A stretch of DNA of 64,000 nucleotides from Nevskiales bacterium (GTDB lineage Bacteria; Pseudomonadota; Gammaproteobacteria; Steroidobacterales; GCA-2729495), in the NCBI GenBank assembly GCA_011526045.1, contig WYBE01000061.1:47421-111420 (forward strand), in the 5' to 3' direction. Made by a program: the position numbers and the translations under genes. Positions 33,738 through 42,829 of the stretch are shown one piece after another; the first letter of the stretch is position 1, and each line of letters opens with the position of its first letter. Under the pieces are notes generated by a model. That model made no database searches, was not told the DNA's origin, and worked only from the letters and a program-made list of their open reading frames with translations.

Positions 33738-34288
33738 CCCGCCCGTGCCTGCGCCGTCGCCCCGATCACGCGAACGTCCATCGCGCCCAGGCGATCGAGC
33801 AACCGCGCCTCGGCAAGGATCGGCCACCAGTCGTAGAGAAAGGTCTCGAGCGGCCGCCACATCGCCACCCATGAGACGATAACGAGGCTGTCACTGACGA
33901 ATGAGCTTGTGGCGTTGTATCTTAAAATCGTGCCGTAAAACTCCGCAGCGACTGCGGCGATCGCGACGAAGCCGAGCCCGATGGCAAGGCTGATGCGGCC
34001 GACACGGAACAACTGGCGCAGACGCTGCCGCTCGCTGATGGCGAGCCGACGGAAATGTTCGTGGACCGCCTCCTGCAGCATGCTGACATTGGCAGGCGTC
34101 GCCGCATCGCCGCCAACCCGCACGACCAGGGCGAGAGGACGGTCCGCGTGCTGCTCACGCGCCCAGTCCACGATGTACCTTTCCGCCTTCGGATCGAGGT
34201 CTCGTTCGCGAAACGGCGCCGGATCCATCGCGTCGAAGAGCTGTCGCAGCTCGTTGACATGCAGCTCGATGATCGCTTGCGAGGTCAC
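33734..34288 (-). CDS. Unknown membrane protein coupled to the mnh genes
   Basis: No family recognised. The 184-residue protein has a charged N-terminal cytoplasmic part: FDAMDPAPFRERDLDPKAER and VDWAREQHADRPLALVVRV. Two hydrophobic helices follow (ISLAIGLGFVAIAAVAAEF and SSFVSDSLVIVSWVAMW). A short end follows (WRPLETFLYDWWPILAEARL). The start is GTG 34288, 13 bases after the RND permease stop, and the end overlaps mnhE by four bases. Tight coupling suggests it serves the antiporter, perhaps as a regulator or replacement subunit; that is inference. Confidence 0.75.
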   Translation of the reverse strand: MTSQAIIELHVNELRQLFDAMDPAPFRERDLDPKAERYIVDWAREQHADRPLALVVRVGGDAATPANVSMLQEAVHEHFRRLAISERQRLRQLFRVGRISLAIGLGFVAIAAVAAEFYGTILRYNATSSFVSDSLVIVSWVAMWRPLETFLYDWWPILAEARLLDRLGAMDVRVIGATAQARAG

Positions 34289-34301
34289 AGCGGCGCGCCG
34301 C

Positions 34302-37300
34302 CTACACCGCCTCCGCGGCGGGCTCTCCGGCGGGCGGCTTCTCGTTGCCGAACACCGTCACGTACAACACCGGCAGGAGCACGAGGGTGAGCATCGTCGC
34401 GACCAGCAGGCCACCCATGATGGCGAACGCCATCGGCCCCCAGAACACGGTCGGCGCAATCGGGATCAGGCCAAGCACGGTCGAGATCGCGGCGAGCATC
34501 AACGGCCGCATGCGCGCGGTGGCCGCAGCCAGCACCGCGTCCATGACATTCTTGCCGGCAGCGCGGTCGGTCTCGATCTGGATCGTGAGGATGATGGCGT
34601 TCTTCGCGATCATGCCGATCAGCGCCAGCACGCCGAGGATGGCGACGAAGCCGAGCGGACGACCGGACAGGAGCAACGCCGACACCACGCCGATCAGGCC
34701 GAGCGGCAACAGGCAGACCACGATGGCGAGCCGGCGGAAGCTGACGAGCAGGATCATCATGATCAGGAGCATCAGCATGATCATGAACGGCACGACCGCG
34801 AACACCGACGCCTGCGAGATCGCGCTCTCCTCGAACAGGCCGCCGGTTTCGACACGGTAGGGCGTCGGCAGCTTGTCCGCGAATGCCCCGATCTGCGGCG
34901 CGAGCGTGCCGACCACGTCGTCCGGCAACACGCCGGGGATGACGTCGGCCCGCACGGTCAGCGTCGGCACCCGGTTGCGGCGCCAGACCAGCGGATACTC
35001 CTGCTCCTCGACGAAATCGGCGAACTGCCGCAGCGGCACCATGCGCCCGCTCGGCGTCGGCACCTGCAACGAGCCGAGCGCGTCGAAAGACGCGCGCTCA
35101 TCGTCGACAGCGCGGGCCACGACGTTGACGAGGTAGATGTCGTCGCGCACCTGGGTAATGGTCGACCCGCTCATGGCCGCATTCAGGACGCCGGCGAGCG
35201 CCCGGGTGCTGACGCCGAGCTGGCGCGCCTCATCCTGGTCGATGCGGATGTGCAACTGGCGCGCAGGCTCCATCCAGTCGTAGTTGACGTGCCGCACGCG
35301 CGGGTCCGAGCCGAGCACACCGGCGAGATCGAAGGCGATCGAGCGGACCTGATCGAGGTCGGGGCCGGACACGCGGTACTGCAGCGGCCAGCCGACCGGC
35401 GGTCCGAGTTCCAGCGGCGCAATGCGCGCCACGATGTCCGGGAACTGCTCCTCGAGCGCCGCCTCGAGCTTGCGGTGCAGGCGCTCGCGGGCCTCCGCAT
35501 CCTTGGCGACAATCACGAACTGCCCGAAGAAGGGGTCGGCGAGCTGCACGTTGAGCGTCAGGATGAAGCGGATCGCGCCGCGGCCGACGTAGGCGCTGTA
35601 ATGATCCACGTCCGGGTCGCCCTTCAGGAGCTCCTCGAAGCGCTCGACCGCCGCCTCCGTGGCGTAGATCGAGGCGTTCTGCCTGAGCGTCAGGTCGACC
35701 GTGAGTTCCGGCCGGTCGGAGGCGGGAAAGAACTGGCGCGACACGAGCCCAAACACCATGACGGTCGCGACGAACGCGCCGACCGTCAGGCCGATGGTCA
35801 GCCAGCGCGCGCGAATCGCTCCGCGCAGGAACCCGCCGTAGATCTGTTCGACCTTGCCCGGCCCGCTGCCCGCCTTCTTCTCGGGAACCTTGAGAATCAG
35901 CCCGCCGATCAGCGGCGCGAACAATACGGCGACCAGCCATGACGCAATCAGGGCGATACCCACCACGGCGAAGATCGAGAATGTGTACTCGCCGGCGGAA
36001 CTGCGCGCGAAACCGATCGGCACGAAGCTCGCGATCGTGACCAGCGTGCCGATCAGCATCGAGGCGGCAAGCGTCTTGTAGGCGAAACTGCCGGCCGTTT
36101 TCTTGTCGTCGCCAGCCGCCAGTCGGTTGAGCATAGCGTCCACGGTCGTCATCGCGTCGTCGACCAGCAGACACAGGGCGATGATCAGCGCACCGAGGGA
36201 GATGCGGTGCAGGTCGATGTTGACGGCATCCATCACCGCGAACACGACCGCGAGCGTCAGCGGGATCGCCATGGCGACCACCGCGCCGGGGCGCACGCCC
36301 AGCATCACGAAGCTGCAGGCGAGGATGATCACGATCGCCTGCCACAGCGAGGTCATGAAGTCGTCGATGGCCTCGTCCACGGTGACCGCCTGATCAGCAA
36401 CCAGCGTGTACTCGATACCGTGCGGCAGATCGGCGCTGATCGCCGCCATCTCCTTGCGCAGATTCTCGCCGAGCGCGAGGATGTCGCCGGCATCGCGCAT
36501 CGCAATCGCAAGCCCGATCGCGGACTTGCCGTTCACGCGGAACATCGGTTGTGGCGGATCGGTGAAGCCGCGCCGGACCGTAGCGACGTCGCCGAGACGG
36601 AATATGCGGTCGCCGGCCACGAAGTTGACGTCCGCGACATCCGCCTCGGAATCGAACGCGCCGCTGACCCGCAGGAATACGCGTTCGGTGGCGGTCTGCA
36701 TGACGCCCGCCGGCCGGATGATGTTCTGGGCCTGCAGTGTCGCCACGATCGACGGGAAGTCGAGCCGCAAACCGGCGAGGCGCTCGATCGAGAATTCGAT
36801 GTAGATCTGCTCCTCCTGGGCACCGAGCACCTCGATCTTCGAGACGTCCGGCACCTGCAGGAGGCGCGAGCGTGCCGCCTCGACGTAGTCGCGCAGCTCG
36901 CGGAAGTTGAAGCCGTCGGCGGTGAAGGCGTAGATGATGCCGAAGGTATCGCCGAAATCGTCGTTGAAGAACGGGCCGACCACACCCGCTGGCAGCGTCT
37001 GGCGCATGTCGCCGACGTTGCGACGCACCTCGTACCAGATGTCGGCCACCTCCTCGGGCGGCGTCGACTGCTTGAGATCGACAAACAGCGTGGTCTGGCC
37101 CGCGGTCGTGTAGCTGCGCACGCGTTCGAGGAAGCGCGTTTCCTGCACGGTGCGCTCCAGCCTCTCGGTCACCTGCTCGAGCGTTTCCTCGACGGTCGCG
37201 CCGGGCCAGCCCGCGGCGACGACCATGGTGCGGAAGGTGAAGACGGGATCTTCCGCGCGCCCGAGGCCCAGGAACGAGGACGTCCCCGCGGCCAGCGCGA

Positions 37301-37367
37301 GGATCATCAGAAAGTAGATCAGCGAAGGCCGGCTGAGCGCCCAGGCGGAAAGATTGGGACCGATCAC
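34302..37367 (-). CDS. RND-family efflux permease
   Basis: A 1021-residue inner-membrane proton/substrate antiporter with twelve helices and two large periplasmic loops. The proton-relay pair is visible in ALCLLVDDAMTTVDAML (helix 4), and MIAKNAIILT marks the second half. The start ISAWALSRPSLIYFLMILALA-like region and the EDPVFTFRTMVV motif fit the subgroup close to VexF/MexF-like or AcrB-related pumps of unassigned substrate. GTG 37367 overlaps the adaptor stop by four bases. The outer-membrane factor is not next to it; a NodT-type gene lies at 46-47 kb. Confidence 0.9.
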   Translation of the reverse strand: MIGPNLSAWALSRPSLIYFLMILALAAGTSSFLGLGRAEDPVFTFRTMVVAAGWPGATVEETLEQVTERLERTVQETRFLERVRSYTTAGQTTLFVDLKQSTPPEEVADIWYEVRRNVGDMRQTLPAGVVGPFFNDDFGDTFGIIYAFTADGFNFRELRDYVEAARSRLLQVPDVSKIEVLGAQEEQIYIEFSIERLAGLRLDFPSIVATLQAQNIIRPAGVMQTATERVFLRVSGAFDSEADVADVNFVAGDRIFRLGDVATVRRGFTDPPQPMFRVNGKSAIGLAIAMRDAGDILALGENLRKEMAAISADLPHGIEYTLVADQAVTVDEAIDDFMTSLWQAIVIILACSFVMLGVRPGAVVAMAIPLTLAVVFAVMDAVNIDLHRISLGALIIALCLLVDDAMTTVDAMLNRLAAGDDKKTAGSFAYKTLAASMLIGTLVTIASFVPIGFARSSAGEYTFSIFAVVGIALIASWLVAVLFAPLIGGLILKVPEKKAGSGPGKVEQIYGGFLRGAIRARWLTIGLTVGAFVATVMVFGLVSRQFFPASDRPELTVDLTLRQNASIYATEAAVERFEELLKGDPDVDHYSAYVGRGAIRFILTLNVQLADPFFGQFVIVAKDAEARERLHRKLEAALEEQFPDIVARIAPLELGPPVGWPLQYRVSGPDLDQVRSIAFDLAGVLGSDPRVRHVNYDWMEPARQLHIRIDQDEARQLGVSTRALAGVLNAAMSGSTITQVRDDIYLVNVVARAVDDERASFDALGSLQVPTPSGRMVPLRQFADFVEEQEYPLVWRRNRVPTLTVRADVIPGVLPDDVVGTLAPQIGAFADKLPTPYRVETGGLFEESAISQASVFAVVPFMIMLMLLIMMILLVSFRRLAIVVCLLPLGLIGVVSALLLSGRPLGFVAILGVLALIGMIAKNAIILTIQIETDRAAGKNVMDAVLAAATARMRPLMLAAISTVLGLIPIAPTVFWGPMAFAIMGGLLVATMLTLVLLPVLYVTVFGNEKPPAGEPAAEAV

Positions 37368-38479
37368 TGCCCCGCCCCGAGCAGCCGCACCTTCTGCCCG
37401 GGCCGCAGCGCCTGCACGCCCGCGGTCACCACGACGTCGCCCGGCGCGAGACCCGCGGCCACGATAACGGTTGACGGCGTGGAACTGCGGACCTCGATGT
37501 TGCGGGCCGAGACCGCACCGCTTTCCCGGTCCACGACCCAGACCGCCGACTGGCGCTCGGAGCGGAACACCGCGGACGCGGGAATCTCGATGACGGCGGA
37601 TTCGCCAAGCCGCATACGACCCGTCACCGTGCTGCCGAGGCGCATCGCTGCCGGCGGGTCGATGAGGCCGACCCTGACGCGGAAAGTCCCGGTGACTGCG
37701 TCGGCGCGGGGCGACACCTCGCGCACGCGACCCTTCGCCGTCACCGTCGGATCCGAGACCAGCGTGATCGTGATCTGCGGATTGCGGCCGATCGCGCTGT
37801 CCTTGATGCGCGCCGGCACGTCGAAGACCGCATCACGCGCTCCCTCGCGCGCCACCTGCACGATCATGCGCCCGGCACCGACCACCTCGCCCGGCTCGGC
37901 CGCGGTGGTGGTCACGACGCCGTCCACGGACGAGTGCAGGCGCGTATAGCCGAGCCGGTTCTCGGCCAGCGTCACCTGGGATTGCGCCGACTCGACCTGC
38001 GACGCGGCCGCAGTCCGGTTGGCCTCGGCCTGGTCGAACTGGGCCCGGGACACGGCATTCTCGGCGACGAGGTCCCGCATCCGGTCGAAATTGTTGCTGG
38101 CTTCCACCAGCCGCGCCTGGGCCGCGGCCAGTTGCGCCCGTGCCGACTGGAGACTCGACTCCTCGTTCTGGGAGTCGAGGCGCGCGATGAGCTGGCCCGC
38201 ACGCACCGTGTCGCCGACGCTCACATGCCGCTCGATCAGCCGCCCGTCGATACGGAACGACTGGTTGATTTCATTTTCCGCCTGCACCGTACCGGTCAGC
38301 GCGGTCGTGCCGTCCGCGGTGTTGGTCGCGATCGTCACCGTCCGCACCGGGCGAATCTCCGGTGGCAGTTCCTCGTCGCCACCACCGCAGGCGGACAGCA
38401 GGACGAGCGCCGACACCGCGAGCACGGGCAGACGCGCGCAGTTCGGGCGAACCGCCCCAGCCGCGAAAACTCGGTCCAC
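37364..38479 (-). CDS. RND efflux periplasmic adaptor lipoprotein
   Basis: A 371-residue membrane-fusion protein linking the RND permease to an outer-membrane channel. It has a lipoprotein signal (VSALVLLSAC, Cys near residue 31). The barrel-sandwich lipoyl halves are GRLIERHVSVGDTVRAGQLIARLD and VVTTTAAEPGEVVGAGRMI (read in parts), separated by an alpha-hairpin. Beta-barrel and membrane-proximal parts follow. The start is GTG 38479 with a GGGGG ribosome site. It heads a run that may continue through the permease into the mnh genes. Confidence 0.92.
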   Translation of the reverse strand: MDRVFAAGAVRPNCARLPVLAVSALVLLSACGGGDEELPPEIRPVRTVTIATNTADGTTALTGTVQAENEINQSFRIDGRLIERHVSVGDTVRAGQLIARLDSQNEESSLQSARAQLAAAQARLVEASNNFDRMRDLVAENAVSRAQFDQAEANRTAAASQVESAQSQVTLAENRLGYTRLHSSVDGVVTTTAAEPGEVVGAGRMIVQVAREGARDAVFDVPARIKDSAIGRNPQITITLVSDPTVTAKGRVREVSPRADAVTGTFRVRVGLIDPPAAMRLGSTVTGRMRLGESAVIEIPASAVFRSERQSAVWVVDRESGAVSARNIEVRSSTPSTVIVAAGLAPGDVVVTAGVQALRPGQKVRLLGAGQ

Positions 38480-38615
38480 AGGTCAACCCCCTTTGGTGCT
38501 GCAAATGACGGCAATAAAGCCAGCGCGTCGGGCGGCCGGGCGACGTGCGCCGCGCCGGCCCGTCTCGCGCCATTCCGGTGACGCATGGTACCGGCGACGG
38601 TGCCAAAGCTCCACG

Positions 38616-39611
38616 CTAGAGGACCTGAAACAGCTCCTGCAGAGCTCCGCTGCCCGGGTTGCGCACCACCAGCGAACGGCAACGGCCACGCCCCGGCAGG
38701 TCGATGTCCACCGGGCCGGAGAATACGTCGGCGCCCACGGCGGCGGAGCCGCGGGCGGCCGCGTCGAGATCGGCGATCTGGAACGACTGGGCCAGGTAGC
38801 CGATGTTTGGCGGCACGGCAGCCTGCGTCAGGCTCGGGATCTCATAATTGAGCGCCGATGCCAGGGCGATCTTGCCGTACTCGTGGTTACCCTGGACGAT
38901 CACGCTGCGCGTGCGGGCCTCCGCGGGCAGGCTGAGCGCACGGTTCGTCACCGGGCCCTGCAGGACCGACTCGATGAACAGCGTCAGGTGCAGCGGGCCG
39001 TAATAGAAGGCGAGCGCCTTCTCCATGTCGGCGACCGTGTGCGCCGTGGTAACCACCGAGGTGAAGCCGGTCGGCGTGCGCCCGTAACGGTCGATGAAGC
39101 TCACGATGCGACCGATGACCGTCTTCGGGTCCGTGGTCAGCAGTTCGATCAGGTTGATCACGACCCCGTCCGGGCCGTCGAAGGCAGCCTCCAGCGTTTC
39201 GCCCACGACCGGCCCGAAGTTGTTGTGCGCCGGCTCGCTCCAGAATCGGAACCCCTGTGCGGTGAGCCGCTCGTAGTCCCTGCGGATATCGCTCGCGTAG
39301 ATATTCAGGTTGAACAGGCCCACCGCGCGGCGGATCGACGGCGGCCGGACGAGTTTGCGCTGGTGTGCAGCGAATTCCATGAGCTGGACGCGGCCGACGG
39401 GGTCCGCACCGTGCTGCAGAAACGCACAGCGGGCGCTCGCTCCGGCCGGCAACCGCCAGTAGCGCTCGAACTCCGGCCCCTGCCAGGTCCGGCTCTCGGC
39501 GACCGCAAGGCCCAGGGTGCCGGCATAGAACTGCAGCGAGGCCTCGAGGTTCTCGACGCCGATCACGACGACACTGACCGGCGCTCCGGGCACCTGTTCA
39601 CTGGGATTCAT
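38616..39611 (-). CDS. VOC-superfamily protein with two glyoxalase-like domains
   Basis: A 331-residue protein. Two vicinal-oxygen-chelate modules can be seen. The first has VVVIGVENLEASLQFYAGTLG and FDGPDGVVINLIEL. The second has SVVTTAHTVADMEKALAFYYG and LVVRNPGSGALQELFQ. Such proteins include ring-cleaving dioxygenases, isomerases and antibiotic-binding proteins; the metal ligands are not complete enough to assign one. ATG 39611 follows a GAGGAGGG site. It is the distal member of a minus-strand group with a reductase and an oxygenase. Confidence 0.8.
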   Translation of the reverse strand: MNPSEQVPGAPVSVVVIGVENLEASLQFYAGTLGLAVAESRTWQGPEFERYWRLPAGASARCAFLQHGADPVGRVQLMEFAAHQRKLVRPPSIRRAVGLFNLNIYASDIRRDYERLTAQGFRFWSEPAHNNFGPVVGETLEAAFDGPDGVVINLIELLTTDPKTVIGRIVSFIDRYGRTPTGFTSVVTTAHTVADMEKALAFYYGPLHLTLFIESVLQGPVTNRALSLPAEARTRSVIVQGNHEYGKIALASALNYEIPSLTQAAVPPNIGYLAQSFQIADLDAAARGSAAVGADVFSGPVDIDLPGRGRCRSLVVRNPGSGALQELFQVL

Positions 39612-39767
39612 GCGAGCGCCCTCCTTCTCGTCGCGCACCCGGCAGTCATCGCGCCGGGCCCGCGCAGTGTAAGGGGCGGCGCGGCACATTGGCGAGCAAG
39701 CCCGGCTGACGCGGTGGTCGACCAGCCGGCGCAATCCATCCCGCGCGCCGCTGCGCGACCCGCGCGG

Positions 39768-40712
39768 TCACCGCACTACGCCCTCGAGTGCGGCATCGAT
39801 TGCGCGGCAGGTTTCGTGGTCCAGTCTGTTCCCGATGGCGCCGACGTTCTCCTCGATCTGCGCGGGGCGGGTGGCGCCGATGATCGCGGCACTCACGTGA
39901 TCGTTCCGCAGTACCCAGGCCAGCGCAAGCTGCGGCAGCGTCAGCGACAGCCGGGCGGCAATCGGCCGCAGGCGCTCGACTGCGGCGAGGACTTCCGGCT
40001 CGGTGAAACGCAGCATGTGGCGCCGGGCGGTCCTCGATTCGGCGCGTGACCCTGCGGGTGGCGCGCCGGCCGCTGAATACTTGCCGGACAGCACGCCCTG
40101 GGCCAGCGGCGACCAGACGATCTGGCCGACGCCGAGCGTGCGGCACAGCGGAAAGACCCGCCGCTCCGGCTGCCGTCGCAACAGCGAGTACTGCGGGCTG
40201 CTGGACACGAAACGCGCTACTCCCTGCAGCGAGAACGCCGCCCGGATCTGCGACGGCCGCCAGCGGCTGAAGCCGATATAGCGGGCCTTCCCCGCTTCGA
40301 CCACCTCGGTCATCGCCTGCAGCGTCTCCTCCAGCGGGGTCTCCTCGTCGTAGCGGTGGCACTGGTAGAGATCGACGTAGTCCGTGCGCAGCCGCGCCAG
40401 CGAAGCATCGATCTGCTTGCGGACCTGCGCCCGGGACAGCCCCCGGTCGGTCGCCGACATCGGGAAGTACACCTTGGTCGACAGCAGGTAGCTGTCACGC
40501 CGGTACGGCGCGAGCAGCTCGCCGAGCAGCGATTCCGCGGCACCCCGGCCGTACATGTTGGCCGTATCGAAAAAATTGATGCCCTGCGTGATGGCGCAAC
40601 GCAGGCAGGCGGCGGCCCGCTCGCGGTCCACGGCGACTCCATAGGTCAGCCAGGAGCCGAGCGCGATCTCGGAAACCAGCAGGTCGCTGTGGCCGAGGCG
40701 CCGGTAACGCAT
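39768..40712 (-). CDS. Aldo/keto reductase (Kv-beta-like subgroup)
   Basis: A 314-residue NADPH-dependent (beta/alpha)8 reductase. The catalytic tetrad is present: Asp in FFDTANMYGRG, Tyr in the same motif, Lys in LLSTKVYF and His in LYQCHRYD. The end has the phosphate-binding pattern AAIIGATRPAQIEENV. It matches the YhdN/YajO/Kv-beta type that reduces aldehydes and ketones. It lies 20 bases after the oxygenase gene, so the two are probably co-transcribed. Confidence 0.92.
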   Translation of the reverse strand: MRYRRLGHSDLLVSEIALGSWLTYGVAVDRERAAACLRCAITQGINFFDTANMYGRGAAESLLGELLAPYRRDSYLLSTKVYFPMSATDRGLSRAQVRKQIDASLARLRTDYVDLYQCHRYDEETPLEETLQAMTEVVEAGKARYIGFSRWRPSQIRAAFSLQGVARFVSSSPQYSLLRRQPERRVFPLCRTLGVGQIVWSPLAQGVLSGKYSAAGAPPAGSRAESRTARRHMLRFTEPEVLAAVERLRPIAARLSLTLPQLALAWVLRNDHVSAAIIGATRPAQIEENVGAIGNRLDHETCRAIDAALEGVVR

Positions 40713-40733
40713 GGCAGGGCCTGCGCCGCGCGA

Positions 40734-41414
40734 TCAGGACTTGCCGGCGCGGAAGAACCGGGGGTCGGCGAGGTCGCCGTAGATCTTGCCGTCGTAGTCG
40801 AAACAGATCGGCGGCAGCGGCCGCCGGTCCCAGTAATTGACCAGCAGGGTCAATCGCAGCTCCTGCGTCGGGGGATGCCCGGCTTTCGTGTCGGGGATCA
40901 CGCCGTGGCGAATGTTGCCGCGGAAGACCAGGTAGCGATTCGCAACCGCCGTGACGACCTCGCGGACCTCGGCCTTGGCCGGAATCTTCGAGCGGCCGTC
41001 CGCGGAGGGCACCTGGTTCAGGATCACGGTCGGGCTCGATGGATAGGAATTGAGATACATCACGCTGCCGTAGATCGGCGTCACGTACTGGCCGACTTTC
41101 TTCCGGATGGTCATGTCGCGGTCGAAGTGATAACGCAGTTTCTCGCCGAAGGCGAGCCGGCCGAGCCACCATTCCATGCCGCTGCAGGTCGGGGGCGGAT
41201 CGGCGTACCGGGCCAGTTCCACCACCGCTTCCTCGGCGACATTCCTGGGCTGCGTGCCGCGAGGGAACCAGAACGTCGTGGTGTAGTTGTTCTTGAGGCG
41301 CTCGTCGCCGATCGCGTGCACCGCGGCGACCAACCGGTCGAATAGCTTGTCGGGCAGGGCGCCTTCGAACACCCGGGTGTCCGGGACCTGTTTCTGGGTT
41401 GCGATGTTGCTCAT
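40734..41414 (-). CDS. 2-oxoglutarate/Fe(II)-type oxygenase-like protein
   Basis: A 226-residue protein with a plausible jelly-roll iron site: HxD in RYHFDRDM near residue 94, distal His in FRGNIRHGVIP near 168, and Arg in ELRLTLLVNYW for the 2-oxoglutarate carboxylate. The spacing fits prolyl-4-hydroxylase-like enzymes. The N-terminal part (VFEGALPDKLFDRLVAAVHA) is also typical. Substrate unknown. ATG 41414 lies 48 bases after the DUF2156 gene, and the aldo/keto reductase follows directly. Confidence 0.72.
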   Translation of the reverse strand: MSNIATQKQVPDTRVFEGALPDKLFDRLVAAVHAIGDERLKNNYTTTFWFPRGTQPRNVAEEAVVELARYADPPPTCSGMEWWLGRLAFGEKLRYHFDRDMTIRKKVGQYVTPIYGSVMYLNSYPSSPTVILNQVPSADGRSKIPAKAEVREVVTAVANRYLVFRGNIRHGVIPDTKAGHPPTQELRLTLLVNYWDRRPLPPICFDYDGKIYGDLADPRFFRAGKS

Positions 41415-41462
41415 GACGATGTACTCCGTATGTTCACCCCGGTCTGCGCCGCCCCGGTCGGT

Positions 41463-42473
41463 TCATGGGCCGGCGATCTGGTACGCGCGGTGCTCGACGT
41501 GGAACCCGATGGGCCGCAGGCTGTTCTTCAGTTGCCGCAACCCCGGACGGTCCGCGTCCGAGCCGTCGTTGATGACCTCGAACTGACGCTGTCGCGACAG
41601 GAAGTGATAGCGGTGAAAGAACGCCAGGCCGGCCGGTTCGCGCTCACACTTGGCGTCGAAGAACGCGGCTACGCCGGCACGAATCTCGCCCCAGAGCGCG
41701 TAGGCGACCAGTCGGCCCTGCACCAGGACCACCTCGCCCTCGAGGTCGGGAGCGCCCACGCGCGTGACCAGTTCGAGCGCCCGCCGGCTGGCCCCGAGGC
41801 CACCGCGCGTGCCGTGCACGCTGCGGTGATGCTCACCCCAGCGGGCCAGCAGGTCGCGGCAGTCGTCGAGGTGCGCGGGCTGCAACGGATGCACCTCGAT
41901 GCCCGGAAGCTCCATCACCTTCGCCACGTTGCGCCGGATCGTGCGGAACTTCCGGCCGCTGATATCTGCGTATGCGGACGGCGAAAAGAGAAACTGCCGT
42001 TTGTGCTCGTGCACCTGCAGGCCCGCGGTGGCCGCAACGGCACCCACGTCCGCGGCGTCGACGCGCAGCACGCGGGCGGAGCGGTCACCGTTGAAGTCGT
42101 TTGCACGCTCGAGGCAGCGGCGGAGGAGCACCCGGCTCATCGGCGCCGGCGCGAGCAGCACGTCGAGACGCTCGAGCGACTCGCGCCGGGCCCAGCGAAA
42201 CACGCACACGGAGCCGTCATCCTCCCCGACGAGGATGGCGCTGCGATCCGGGCGGTTGAGCGCCAACAGACCGGGAAAGAAGTAACCCCAGCCGAGCTGC
42301 CGGCCGGCGGCGACCGCGCGCTTGAAACGCGGCAATTGCGCGGGATCGATGGCGGCCAGCCCCGCCAGTGCCCCGTGCAACCGGCACAGGTCGTCGCCGG
42401 GCGCCGGCGGCTCGCCGAGCAGACACGGACATGCCGGAAACGGCAGGGCATCCAGCAGCGATGGGGAGTGCAT
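41463..42473 (-). CDS. DUF2156 (GNAT-fold) protein
   Basis: A 336-residue protein resembling the acyl/aminoacyl-transferase domain of phosphatidylglycerol lysyltransferases, but without their membrane helices. Recognisable parts are KFRTIRRNVAKVMELPGIEV, RDLLARWGEHHRSVHG, LVAYALWGEI and FHRYHFLSRQRQFEVINDGS. The soluble form may modify a lipid, peptide or small molecule. ATG 42473 was chosen; the frame before it is proline/arginine-rich intergenic sequence. It is the first gene of the minus-strand group ending in the reductase. Confidence 0.75.
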   Translation of the reverse strand: MHSPSLLDALPFPACPCLLGEPPAPGDDLCRLHGALAGLAAIDPAQLPRFKRAVAAGRQLGWGYFFPGLLALNRPDRSAILVGEDDGSVCVFRWARRESLERLDVLLAPAPMSRVLLRRCLERANDFNGDRSARVLRVDAADVGAVAATAGLQVHEHKRQFLFSPSAYADISGRKFRTIRRNVAKVMELPGIEVHPLQPAHLDDCRDLLARWGEHHRSVHGTRGGLGASRRALELVTRVGAPDLEGEVVLVQGRLVAYALWGEIRAGVAAFFDAKCEREPAGLAFFHRYHFLSRQRQFEVINDGSDADRPGLRQLKNSLRPIGFHVEHRAYQIAGP

Positions 42474-42796
42474 GGCCTGCCCGGCGGTCACGACGGAACC
42501 CGGCACCGGCCGGCACCACCGCGCACGCCCGCCCGGTGACCCGGGTACCATGCCGGCGTCATGCAACCACCGGCGACGGGCGCAACCCGGCACCACCGCG
42601 CCAGCGGCAAGTCACGCGATGCCATGATGGATCATCACCCGTGCGAAGCGATCGCCGCACCCGGCGGGCTCTGCGGCGCCTTCCTGCATTTCGTTGTTCT
42701 TCGGCTGGCCACCGGGAGACATGCCCCCCACGGTGCCGGCATGGCCAATGTAGCCGTCCGCCCCGGCGCGCGAAGGCCTGACGGTCATAAGGCCGG
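42474..42796. other. Divergent intergenic region
   Basis: About 320 bases between the DUF2156 gene and the symporter gene. Open frames here have no protein-like pattern. A palindrome at its right border is listed separately. Confidence 0.4.
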
Positions 42797-42812
42797 TAGG
42801 TATTTATACCTA
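42797..42812. promoter_or_regulatory. Perfect 16-base palindrome before the symporter gene, possible operator
   Basis: TAGGTAT-TT-ATACCTA is a perfect inverted repeat with a two-base centre. It is strikingly AT-rich against its surroundings and ends 17 bases before the GTG start. Size and symmetry fit a dimeric repressor site such as TetR, GntR or MarR types; the regulator is not identified here. Confidence 0.5.
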
Positions 42813-42829
42813 TGCGGGAGGCCGCGCCG

